DNA of 16,518 nucleotides, from positions 1 to 16,518 of the forward strand of contig JAENXO010000013.1 in assembly GCA_016649455.1 (NCBI GenBank). Reading direction: 5' to 3'. The notes beneath the pieces are model-generated. The model did not search any database, was not told where the DNA came from, and saw only the letters and a program-made list of their open reading frames with translations. Positions 7,525 through 14,434 of this stretch are shown in pieces (positions within the stretch are counted from its first letter, which is position 1; each line of letters starts with the position of its first letter). This stretch comes from Gemmatimonadota bacterium (GTDB lineage: Bacteria; Gemmatimonadota; Gemmatimonadetes; Palauibacterales; Palauibacteraceae). The position numbers and the translations under genes were made by a program.

Positions 7525-9039
7525 TTGTCACGTTTCTACCTGACGACGGCGATCGATTATGCCAACGGTGACCCGCACATGGGGCACGCGTTCGAGAAGA
7601 TCGGTGCAGACGCGATCGCGCGATACCGGAGACTGCGCGGTGACGATGTCTGGTTCGTGATCGGAATGGACGAGCACGGACAGAGCGTCCAGCAGGAGGC
7701 CGAGCGCCAGGAGCGAGATCCGCAGGAGTGGGTCGATGAGGTCGCCGACCGGTTCCGGGTGACCTGGGAATCGCTCGATATCTCGCACGACGACTTCATC
7801 CGGACTACCGAGCCACGGCACGAGCATGCGGTCGATGCCCTGCTCGAGAAGATCCAGGCGGCGGGTGACATCTACACTGCGCGCTACGAGGGCTACTATT
7901 GCGCGCGCTGCGAGGCATTCCGCAAAGAAGCCGAACTGGTGGACGGGCGGTGCCCGCTACATCCGAATCGTGACATCGTGTGGACCGAGGAAGAGAACTA
8001 CTTCTTCCGCCTGTCCGGATACCGGGATCGGCTCCTGGCTCACATCGAGTCCCACCCGGAGTTCATCCAGCCCCCGAGCCGGCGAAACGAGATCCTGCGG
8101 CTGCTCGAGGGAGGGCTCGACGACATCTCGGCCTCCCGTTCCCGGGTACCATGGGGAGTTCCGTTCCCGGGAGATCCGGGCCACACCGTGTACGTGTGGT
8201 TCGACGCGCTGCCCAACTATATCTCGGCGATCGGCTACCCGGATGAGGGTTTCGAGGCCTGGTGGCCAGCCGCCCTGCACGTGATCGGCAAGGACATCAC
8301 GCGCTTTCACTGCGTCATCTGGCCGGCGATGCTGATGTCAGCCGGTCTTCCGCTGCCGGAAACGGTGTGGGCACACGGATTCTTGATGATCGGTGGCGGG
8401 AAGCTCTCGAAGTCGGAGGCCCAGCTGCTGGACCTCGAGCGACTCATTGATCGTCACGGCCCGGACGCGTTCCGGTACATCCTGCTGCGCGAGGCCGCGT
8501 GGGATTCGGATCGGGATTTTCCGTCCGTCGAGGCGTTCCTGAGTCAGTTCGACACCCGGTACGAGGCGGACCTCGCCAACGATCTCGGCAATCTGCTGAA
8601 CCGGACCGTATCGATGATCAACAAGTATCGGGACGGCTCCATACCGATCGGCGAGGAAACCGAACTCGACGTCGCGTGCAATGAGGCGATCGAAGCTTGG
8701 ATCGAAGCGATGGACGGACTGCGTCTCCACCAGGGCATCGAAGCGGGCATGTCCATGGTCCGGAGCGCCAACGCGTTCATCGATCAGACCCAGCCGTGGA
8801 AGCTGGCGAAGGACCCCGAACAGGTCACCCGGCTCGATGCCGTGCTGGGCTCCCTGGTCCGCGCACTCGTCCGAACCGCCGTCACCCTGAGCCCATTCAT
8901 GCCCGGCAAGTGCGAGGAGATCTGGACCCGGCTCGGCGGCGACGGCAAGCTTCCCGGAGTCGACTCGATAGTGGAGCGTCTGCCGAGCAGAATCCCGGAC
9001 TCTGCGGCCGGAGTGCTGTTTCCCAGACTCGAAGCCTGA
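7525..9039 (+). CDS. metG: methionine-tRNA ligase (methionyl-tRNA synthetase)
   Basis: Class I aminoacyl-tRNA synthetase that charges tRNA-Met, including the initiator. 504 residues. The HIGH motif is HMGH (18-21) after YLTTAIDYANGDP; the KMSKS loop is KLSKS (293-297); WFDALPNYISAIG and VIGKDITRFHCVIWPAML are typical. The zinc knuckle of the connective peptide is the single-site type with ligands C126, C129, C143 and H146, as in the Thermus enzyme. The C-terminal half is the anticodon-binding helical bundle (QFDTRYEADLANDLGNLLNRTV onward). There is no C-terminal Trbp111-like tRNA-binding extension, so it is a short-form enzyme. The start is a TTG. It probably ends the dnaE-accA-ricT run; I see no clear terminator after it. 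Confidence 0.97.
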   Translation: MSRFYLTTAIDYANGDPHMGHAFEKIGADAIARYRRLRGDDVWFVIGMDEHGQSVQQEAERQERDPQEWVDEVADRFRVTWESLDISHDDFIRTTEPRHEHAVDALLEKIQAAGDIYTARYEGYYCARCEAFRKEAELVDGRCPLHPNRDIVWTEEENYFFRLSGYRDRLLAHIESHPEFIQPPSRRNEILRLLEGGLDDISASRSRVPWGVPFPGDPGHTVYVWFDALPNYISAIGYPDEGFEAWWPAALHVIGKDITRFHCVIWPAMLMSAGLPLPETVWAHGFLMIGGGKLSKSEAQLLDLERLIDRHGPDAFRYILLREAAWDSDRDFPSVEAFLSQFDTRYEADLANDLGNLLNRTVSMINKYRDGSIPIGEETELDVACNEAIEAWIEAMDGLRLHQGIEAGMSMVRSANAFIDQTQPWKLAKDPEQVTRLDAVLGSLVRALVRTAVTLSPFMPGKCEEIWTRLGGDGKLPGVDSIVERLPSRIPDSAAGVLFPRLEA

Positions 9040-9080
9040 TCCACATCCGGGGGCCACGATCCTTGCGGCATTGCTCTTGC

Positions 9081-9110
9081 TTGACACGCTCGCGCGAGTC
9101 GTGGTAGCCT
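9081..9110 (+). promoter_or_regulatory. sigma70-like promoter with extended -10, for the M23 peptidase gene
   Basis: A perfect TTGACA (9081-9086) is followed after 18 bases by TAGCCT (9105-9110). TG at 9102-9103 sits one base before the -10, giving an extended -10 element. Transcription would start near 9117, leaving a leader of about 110 bases before the peptidase start. It lies in the first real gap after the dnaE-metG run. Good by pattern, not proven. Confidence 0.6.
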
Positions 9111-9134
9111 TCTCTCGTCCCGCTCGGCGTCTGC

Positions 9135-9179
9135 ATGCCGCTCGAGCTTCCGAAGGAACTGCGATCACGCTGTAAATAA
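9135..9179 (+). other. 14-codon leader ORF in the M23 peptidase 5' region
   Basis: ATG at 9135 opens a frame of 14 codons (MPLELPKELRSRCK) ending at TAA 9177-9179, wholly inside the predicted leader of the peptidase mRNA. There is no clear Shine-Dalgarno before it, so translation is doubtful. Its stop codon touches the 5' arm of the hairpin at 9179-9208. No run of a single regulatory amino acid is present. Confidence 0.25.
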
Positions 9180-9208
9180 CCGCCCGACCGAGGCGAGTAC
9201 GGGGCGGT
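9179..9208 (+). promoter_or_regulatory. leader hairpin upstream of the M23 peptidase gene
   Basis: ACCGCCC (9179-9185) and GGGCGGT (9202-9208) are perfect complements with a 16-base loop. No T-run follows, so it is not an intrinsic terminator. It lies between the 14-codon leader ORF and a five-codon ORF (9211-9225) that stops directly before the ATG at 9226. It may affect translation or stability of the peptidase mRNA. Confidence 0.4.
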
Positions 9209-9225
9209 GTATGCGCGTGACATAG

Positions 9226-10212
9226 ATGGATATTATTTACATGGCGGATCACCGATTTCCAGGGGAGGGCCCTCTGAAGGCCACGCACTGGACGGTTCAA
9301 ATCATGCCGGACGGCGGAGGGCGCATTCGCACGAAGCGGATCACCCGGCGTCTGGTTCGCGGCCTCACGGCCGTGGCGGCCCTGATCGTTCTGCTGCTTG
9401 CGGGCGGTCTGGTGGTACTCGGTTCGAATTCGGTGCGCGAGGCCGAGTTGGCCAGACTCCGACTCGAGAATCGCCACCTGACATCGAACCTCACAGAGGT
9501 CGAAGCCGAGCTGGCAATGATCGGGGCGACGATCGACGAGCTGTCCGACCAGGATCAGAGATTCCGGCTGCTGGCCGGGCTGCCGCACATCGACCCGGAC
9601 GTCCTCGAGGCTGGTGTGGGTGGTCCAATGCTGGGTGATCCGGCTCGCGAGGAATTCCTCGACGCGTCTCCGGGTCTGGCCGGTCGCACTCTGGCCGCGT
9701 CCTATGATGTCGATCGTCTCCTGCGGCGAGTCGACCTGCTGTCGGCGAGCATGGACGAAGCCCTCGACTCAGTGGCGCTGCACGAAGAGTTGTTCCTGGC
9801 GCGGCCGTCGATCCGGCCGGTCCAGTCCAGTGAGGCGTGGATCAGCTCAGCGTTCAGCCGCAGCCGCTTCCACCCGGTGCTCCTGGTGAATCGCCCCCAT
9901 CCGGGCATCGATATCTCGGCGGCTGCCGGCACGCCGATTCTGGTGACCGGCAAGGGAGTCGTGATCTCCGCGGGTAACAGGTCGGGCTACGGAAAGACGG
10001 TCGAGATCGATCACGGGCACGGGTACAGGACGCTGTACGCCCATGCCGGTGCGCTGAGCGTCAAGAAGGGACAGTGGGTCGACAGGGGCGATGTCCTCGG
10101 CGAAGTCGGCAAGACCGGGCTCGCGACGGCTCCTCACCTGCACTACGAAGTCCTGGTGAACGACCGGCAGGTGAATCCCGGGAGTTACATGATCGACGAC
10201 CGGGTGCACTGA
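9226..10212 (+). CDS. membrane-anchored M23 (LytM-type) metallopeptidase
   Basis: Predicted murein endopeptidase, or activator of amidases, acting in the periplasm. From the ATG at 9226 it has 328 residues: a short basic cytoplasmic N-terminus, one transmembrane helix (about 45-66, LTAVAALIVLLLAGGLVVLG), a coiled-coil stretch (70-115), a linker with further helices, and the M23 domain (about 205-320). Zinc ligands are complete: H225 and D229 in HPGIDI, and H306 in APHLHYEV with catalytic H273 (YAH) and H304; it is therefore probably active rather than a degenerate EnvC/NlpD-type activator. The start is unsure: ATG 9226 and ATG 9241 have no ribosome site, whereas CTG 9274 has a strong one and leads into LKATHWTVQIMPDGGG, which resembles the start of related proteins. 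Single-gene unit with its own promoter and terminator. Confidence 0.9.
   Translation: MDIIYMADHRFPGEGPLKATHWTVQIMPDGGGRIRTKRITRRLVRGLTAVAALIVLLLAGGLVVLGSNSVREAELARLRLENRHLTSNLTEVEAELAMIGATIDELSDQDQRFRLLAGLPHIDPDVLEAGVGGPMLGDPAREEFLDASPGLAGRTLAASYDVDRLLRRVDLLSASMDEALDSVALHEELFLARPSIRPVQSSEAWISSAFSRSRFHPVLLVNRPHPGIDISAAAGTPILVTGKGVVISAGNRSGYGKTVEIDHGHGYRTLYAHAGALSVKKGQWVDRGDVLGEVGKTGLATAPHLHYEVLVNDRQVNPGSYMIDDRVH
9262..9269 (+). promoter_or_regulatory. strong Shine-Dalgarno-like sequence inside the annotated 5' end of the M23 gene
   Basis: GGGGAGGG lies four bases before an in-frame CTG at 9274, while the ATGs at 9226 and 9241 have nothing comparable. It may mark the main start (a rare CTG start giving 312 residues) or be a chance purine run, since it encodes only Gly-Glu-Gly in the longer form. 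Confidence 0.3.
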
Positions 10213-10248
10213 CCGGTAGCAGGGAATGACTGACCCACGATTCTGACT

Positions 10249-10290
10249 CGCGGGGACCGTTCGAAGCGGTCCCCGCGTTCGTATTTTCGG
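10249..10290 (+). terminator. intrinsic terminator after the M23 peptidase gene
   Basis: CGCGGGGACCG (10249-10259) pairs perfectly over 11 bases with CGGTCCCCGCG (10267-10277), loop of seven bases, followed by a T-rich stretch containing TATTTT. It lies 37 bases after the peptidase stop and just upstream of the next promoter. Confidence 0.88.
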
Positions 10291-10309
10291 GCGCGTCCCG
10301 GGCGCGATA

Positions 10310-10338
10310 TTGAAACCCTCCGGGATCCCCGGTAAATT
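10310..10338 (+). promoter_or_regulatory. sigma70-like promoter for the coiled-coil lipoprotein gene
   Basis: TTGAAA (10310-10315), a 17-base spacer and TAAATT (10333-10338) make a good -35/-10 pair. Transcription would begin near 10345, about 45 bases before the ATG at 10390. It directly follows the previous gene's terminator, and the Shine-Dalgarno GGAG (10379-10382) lies seven bases before the start. It may also supply fadJ if the hairpin at 11163-11192 is read through. Confidence 0.65.
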
Positions 10339-10389
10339 GCCGGTTCGCGCCGAGGCCTGTCCCTGGCTCACTCAACATGGAGACAACGG

Positions 10390-11148
10390 ATGCGCGTTCA
10401 GCGATTCAGCCCTGCCCTGCTGATCGGAGCCGCCCTGACCCTCGCCGGCTGCGGCGGGTCACCGATTACTGTCGAGGTAGTAGCGGACGGACCCGAGGGT
10501 CCCGTCCCCCAGGCCAACATCGAAGTCCGGTTCTTCCCGTTTGACCGCGACTCGGTTTTCGATGTCCTGGATTCGCAGGCATCGACGCCGCGGCCGGAAG
10601 TTTCTGAGGACATGCTGGCGACGTTCGGTGAGATCGCGGGACTCCAGGAGCAGTGGCGCACGAAGGAAAGGGAGTGGTCGGAGGGGCGGGACCAGCTCCA
10701 GTCTCTGTCCGACGAGTTGCAGGGCCTCGATCGCCGGTCGCGAGACTATATGCAGAAGTACGAGCAGTTCGGCGACCTCGAACAGCGGGTGAACCGGCTC
10801 GAATCAGAGAAGATAGCGCTGTTCGAGCAGTTCACCGGCCTGCAGGAATCCGTCGCGGCTCGCGTGGATTCGTTCCGCATCGCTCGTGACAGCTGGGAAG
10901 AGAGCACGTACGCGGATTACTTCGATATCGAACAGGAAATCCTCAGGGCCGACAAGGCCGAGGTGCTGGCGGACACGACCGGCGTCGACGGCACCGTGAC
11001 GGTGAACGTTCCGTCCGGTGACTGGTGGGTCGTCAGCCGGATTCCGACGGCGCGCGGCGAGATGTACTGGAACATCAGGATCGATCCGTCCGAGATCGAA
11101 ACGCTCCTCCTCAGCGTCGAGAACGGCGAGGATCGTATCCGTTTCTGA
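10390..11148 (+). CDS. unrecognised coiled-coil lipoprotein
   Basis: 252 residues, family not recognised. A clean lipoprotein signal ends in LAGC with Cys21 as the lipidated residue; the start has a good ribosome site (GGAG, 7 bases away). The mature protein starts with a beta-rich segment (ITVEVVADGPEGPVPQANIEVRFFP, 26-50), then a long heptad-like, charged helical region (about 70-170: REWSEGRDQLQSLSDEL, EQRVNRLESEKIALFEQF), then a second beta-rich segment (TTGVDGTVTVNVPSGDWWVV, 196-215) that looks like the end of a CnaB or carboxypeptidase-regulatory type fold. This suggests a small beta sandwich with a coiled-coil insertion. There are no further cysteines and no catalytic motif. It is probably an envelope protein held on a membrane. 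It has its own promoter and is followed by a hairpin. Confidence 0.88.
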   Translation: MRVQRFSPALLIGAALTLAGCGGSPITVEVVADGPEGPVPQANIEVRFFPFDRDSVFDVLDSQASTPRPEVSEDMLATFGEIAGLQEQWRTKEREWSEGRDQLQSLSDELQGLDRRSRDYMQKYEQFGDLEQRVNRLESEKIALFEQFTGLQESVAARVDSFRIARDSWEESTYADYFDIEQEILRADKAEVLADTTGVDGTVTVNVPSGDWWVVSRIPTARGEMYWNIRIDPSEIETLLLSVENGEDRIRF

Positions 11149-11162
11149 TTCGGGTTCAACCG

Positions 11163-11200
11163 GCCGGGACACGCCGCAGCGCGTGTCCCGGCTTCGCTTC
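11163..11200 (+). terminator. hairpin after the lipoprotein gene, probable (leaky) terminator
   Basis: GCCGGGACACGC (11163-11174) pairs perfectly over 12 bases with GCGTGTCCCGGC (11181-11192) around a six-base loop, followed by TTCGCTTC, a weak T-tract. It ends only 22 bases before the fadJ ATG, leaving no room for a promoter between them, so it either terminates partially or acts as an intercistronic RNA stabiliser. Confidence 0.65.
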
Positions 11201-11214
11201 GGGGAGCCCGTAAC

Positions 11215-13380
11215 ATGACAGCAAACTCCACCTCGGCCGGGGACGACAGGACTCTTCGACTCGAAATCGGATCGGACCGTGTCGGCCGCGTCGTGTTCGA
11301 TCGCCCGGACTCCCCCGTCAATCTCCTTTCCGCGGCCGTCCTGCATCGCATCGATTCCCTGATTGCCGAGCTCGAATCCAGGATCGCCAACGGTCAGCTC
11401 GTCGCCCTCACACTGGAGAGTGCGAAGCAGGGGAGCTTCATCGCGGGAGCCGACGTCGGCGAAATCGGCGAGGTCCGATCCCTGGAGCAGGCGCGTGCAG
11501 CGAGCACCGAGGGCCAGAGGATCTTCCGCCGCCTGGAGCGACTCCGGGTGCCGACGATCTCATGCATCGACGGTACCTGCCTGGGGGGCGGAACCGAAAT
11601 TTCCCTGCACTGCGACTACCGGGTGGCCTCCGACAACAGTGCCACCAGGATCGGGTTGCCGGAAGTCCGGCTCGGGATCATCCCGGGCTTCGGTGGGTGC
11701 GTGAAGCTCCCGAAGGTCGTCGGTGTGCAACGGGCCCTGGACATCATCCTGTCAGGGAAACCGGTCTCGGCAGCTCGCGCCGGACAGATCGGACTTGTCG
11801 ATCGTGTGATCCCGCACCACGCCTGGGAGCGCGGAACGCGCGAATTCGTCTCCGATGTCCTCGCGGACAGGGTACCGAAGGCGACGCCCCGCCTGTCGTT
11901 CCAGGGAAAACTGCTCGAACTGAACCCGATCGGGCGAAAAGTACTGTTCTCGCTTGCCCGCAAGCGGGCGCTGAGTGAGACGAACGGTCGGTACCCCGCC
12001 CCGCTGAAGGCGATCGACGTTCTCGAGCAGACGTACGGCGTCCGGCCGGACGAAGCATACCCGATCGAATCGGACGCCCTCGCGGAGCTCCTGGTGGGTG
12101 ACGTTGCACAGGCGCTGATCCGGGTATTCGCGTTGTCCCAGGACGCGAAGCGGGCGCTGCCCGCTTCCGCCATGGCTGCGGCACGCGACATCAGGCGGGT
12201 GGCCGTTGTCGGAGCCGGAGTGATGGGCGGGGCGATCGCCGAGCTGGTCGCCGCGAACGATATCGGCACGGTGCTCAAGGACATCGACCAGGGTGCGCTC
12301 GACGCGGGACTGCGTCACGCGGCCGACCTGCTGCGCAAGGCGACGCGGGCCAGGGTATTCAGCGAGGAGGAGGCCGGACTCAAGCTGGCGCGGATCGACG
12401 GGCGACTCGACTACGAGGGCTTCGAGGAGGTTGATCTCGCCATCGAAGCGGTAGTCGAGCGCATGATGGTGAAGCAGCAGGTGTTCCGCGACCTGGAAGG
12501 CGTTCTCGATCCCGAGGCCGTGCTCGCGACCAATACCTCGTCGCTGTCGGTCACCACGATGGCCTCCGGTCTCGACCGGCCGGAGCGAGTCGTAGGACTG
12601 CACTTCTTCAATCCCGTGCACAAGATGCCGCTCGTCGAAGTGATCCGGGGGGAACTGACGGGTGACGCGGCGCTCGCCACGGCCTTCCGGTTCGCGCTCG
12701 GACTCGGAAAGACCCCCGTCGTGGTTGCGGATCGGCCAGGGTTCCTGGTGAATCGGCTGCTGGGTCCCTACCTCAACGAGGCTGGACACCTGCTCGACGA
12801 GGGAGTCTCCGTCGAGGCGATCGACGAAGCGTTGCTGGAATTCGGGATGCCGATGGGACCCTGCCGCTTGCTCGACGAGATCGGATTCGAGGTGGCGCTG
12901 CACGCGGGCCGGGAGATGGGCGCGGCTTTCGGCGCCCGACTGTCGCCGCCGGATGTCCTGGATCGAATGATCGAGGACGGGAGACTCGGGCGAAAGAACG
13001 GCCGCGGCTTCTACCTGTACGAGAATGGCAAGTCCACCGGCATCGATCTGACGCTGGACTCGCTGTTTCCTCCTGCCGCAGGTGGACCGTCGGGCGACGA
13101 GATTCGTTCGCGGTGCCTGTGGCTGATGGTGAACGAAGCCGCGTGGGCGCTCGAGGAAGCCGTGGTCGACACGGCCGACCAGGTGGACCTGGCGATGATC
13201 ATGGGCACGGGCTTCCCCCCGTTCCGGGGAGGGCTCCTGCGCTGGGCGGACTCCGAGGGTCTCGGACAGATCGTGGACGGGCTCGCCCGGTACGAGGACA
13301 CGTTGGGAACGCGATTTGCGCCAGCCCCGCTGTTGAAGGGGCTCGCGGGGCGAGACGGGACATTCAGCAATCCTACCTAG
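11215..13380 (+). CDS. fadJ: fatty acid oxidation complex alpha subunit: enoyl-CoA hydratase / 3-hydroxyacyl-CoA dehydrogenase
   Basis: Bifunctional beta-oxidation enzyme of 721 residues (E. coli FadJ 714, FadB 729): it hydrates trans-2-enoyl-CoA and then oxidises the L-3-hydroxyacyl-CoA with NAD+. The N-terminal crotonase domain (about 12-200) holds both catalytic glutamates, E128 in GTCLGGGTEISLHCDYR and E150 in GLPEVRLGIIPGFGG, and the oxyanion-hole motif SFIAGADV (74-81). The NAD-binding domain starts at VAVVGAGVMGG (G333-G339); the catalytic histidine is H463 in HFFNPVHKMPLVEV. Two C-terminal 3HCDH domains follow (FLVNRLLGPYLNEA, GRKNGRGFYLYE, and a last one ending near FPPFRGGLLRWAD). 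FadJ versus FadB cannot be settled from sequence alone. The start has a good GGGGAG eight bases upstream. The thiolase partner (FadI/FadA) is not next to it here, which is unusual. The DUF402 gene follows or overlaps. Confidence 0.94.
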   Translation: MTANSTSAGDDRTLRLEIGSDRVGRVVFDRPDSPVNLLSAAVLHRIDSLIAELESRIANGQLVALTLESAKQGSFIAGADVGEIGEVRSLEQARAASTEGQRIFRRLERLRVPTISCIDGTCLGGGTEISLHCDYRVASDNSATRIGLPEVRLGIIPGFGGCVKLPKVVGVQRALDIILSGKPVSAARAGQIGLVDRVIPHHAWERGTREFVSDVLADRVPKATPRLSFQGKLLELNPIGRKVLFSLARKRALSETNGRYPAPLKAIDVLEQTYGVRPDEAYPIESDALAELLVGDVAQALIRVFALSQDAKRALPASAMAAARDIRRVAVVGAGVMGGAIAELVAANDIGTVLKDIDQGALDAGLRHAADLLRKATRARVFSEEEAGLKLARIDGRLDYEGFEEVDLAIEAVVERMMVKQQVFRDLEGVLDPEAVLATNTSSLSVTTMASGLDRPERVVGLHFFNPVHKMPLVEVIRGELTGDAALATAFRFALGLGKTPVVVADRPGFLVNRLLGPYLNEAGHLLDEGVSVEAIDEALLEFGMPMGPCRLLDEIGFEVALHAGREMGAAFGARLSPPDVLDRMIEDGRLGRKNGRGFYLYENGKSTGIDLTLDSLFPPAAGGPSGDEIRSRCLWLMVNEAAWALEEAVVDTADQVDLAMIMGTGFPPFRGGLLRWADSEGLGQIVDGLARYEDTLGTRFAPAPLLKGLAGRDGTFSNPT

Positions 13381-13384
13381 ACGC

Positions 13385-14434
13385 CTGCGGTTTGGTTCGC
13401 TCTCCGGGCACGACGTTCCGGCGCCCGGCCCGGCGGGCGAGACGCCGGAAGTCGAGATCGTCTACCGGCGTCTTCCCGACAAGGTCAAGACGTTTCGGCA
13501 GGAGATTCTCCACGACGGGCCGAACTGCAAGTTCTCGTTGCTCATTCTGCCCGAGGGAAGCGAGCCGCTGAACGTGGGAGATGTTCAGCTCGAGCCCGGC
13601 GGTGCGATCCTCTGGTACCTGTTCCCTGACCGGTCGTACGAGGTCGGCGGTGTGTACGACCCGCACGGCCGGCTGCTCGGCTGGTACACGAACCTTCTCA
13701 GGCTGCCCGAGATCAGCGAAGGCCGGTGGGAGCTCACGGACCTGTTTCTCGACGTGTGGCAGCCGCCGGACGGCCCGGCAAGGCTGCTCGACGAAGAAGA
13801 GCTGGCCGCGGCGCTCGAGGCCGGGGCGATCTCCCGCGAGGAAGCGAGACAGGTGGAGGCGGAAGCCGCGGCGGTCCTCCGGTCGGCCCGTGCGGGCCGC
13901 TGGCCCCCGACTATCGTGCACCGTTACCCGCTCGAGGCGGTGGGCTCGCTTCGGCTCCGGCGGGATGCGCCTGCGACTTACGCCGCGAATCTCGTCATCA
14001 ACCGGCTGATCGGGTTCGGGATGTACCTGTTCGGCGCCATATCGCTGACGTCACTGCTGTTCGCCGCGTTCACGGATGCGTTCAGCGGACCGGGAACGGC
14101 TTTGACGGTGTGGAAAGCAGTGATCGGAGTGGAGGCGGGAATTCTGTTCCTGTTCGCGATGGTCGGGCGTCTGCCGGCCACCCGGCGTCCACGCCCGGAG
14201 GAATCACTCGACGAACGCATTCTGTTCATCGGAAGCGTCGTTACGGCTCTCGCCGTGTTCCTGTACCCGGACGGCCGGCTGTGGCGATCCTCCCTGATCG
14301 CCATCTACTCGATCCTCTCCCTGTTCCTGGCGATCTTCGCCATCGCGCGGTTGCGCTGGGAGAAGCGGTTCCCGGTTCTCGCGGTCGCGGGAATCCTGGT
14401 GTGCCTGTTCGCCCTCGCAGTACTCGTGTTCTGA
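13385..14434 (+). CDS. DUF402 domain protein fused to about five transmembrane helices; start uncertain
   Basis: The frame is open from 13337 to the TGA at 14432-14434. DUF402 similarity starts around 13448 (VEIVYRRLPDKVKTFRQEIL) and includes WYTNLLRLPEI, then the acidic cluster TDLFLDVWQPPDG and LDEEEL. In characterised DUF402 proteins (FomD, staphylococcal Ntdp) such residues bind divalent metals for hydrolysis of nucleotide phosphoesters; activity here is inferred. After a helix with EEARQVEAEAAAVL come five hydrophobic segments (about 13988-14071, 14096-14167, 14213-14269, 14288-14347, 14369-14431), which ordinary DUF402 proteins lack. No ATG, GTG or TTG exists in frame before TTG 13538, which would delete the first 30 residues of the domain. 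CTG 13385, four bases after the fadJ stop, is given as a provisional start; ATC 13457 after GGAAG is another option. Confidence 0.75.
   Translation: MRFGSLSGHDVPAPGPAGETPEVEIVYRRLPDKVKTFRQEILHDGPNCKFSLLILPEGSEPLNVGDVQLEPGGAILWYLFPDRSYEVGGVYDPHGRLLGWYTNLLRLPEISEGRWELTDLFLDVWQPPDGPARLLDEEELAAALEAGAISREEARQVEAEAAAVLRSARAGRWPPTIVHRYPLEAVGSLRLRRDAPATYAANLVINRLIGFGMYLFGAISLTSLLFAAFTDAFSGPGTALTVWKAVIGVEAGILFLFAMVGRLPATRRPRPEESLDERILFIGSVVTALAVFLYPDGRLWRSSLIAIYSILSLFLAIFAIARLRWEKRFPVLAVAGILVCLFALAVLVF

Noticed and set aside
9211..9225. Five-codon ORF (MRVT) before the M23 ATG, considered as a true upstream start broken by a stop
   Set aside because: It is in frame, but only five codons long and nothing conserved would lie upstream; kept only as part of the leader finding.
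8338..9588. Open frame antisense to the metG end and the M23 gene start
   Set aside because: Covers a well supported promoter, two real genes in the other direction and shows no protein-like features.
13113..13571. Plus-strand frame bridging the end of fadJ and the DUF402 gene, considered as a separate small gene
   Set aside because: Its translation is Arg/Gly-rich without family resemblance, whereas the two other frames encode conserved domains through the same bases.
14100..14110. Possible gene boundary inside the DUF402-membrane protein (two genes rather than a fusion)
   Set aside because: The frame is continuous through both parts and I see no stop or ribosome site plus start between DUF402 and the first membrane segment.
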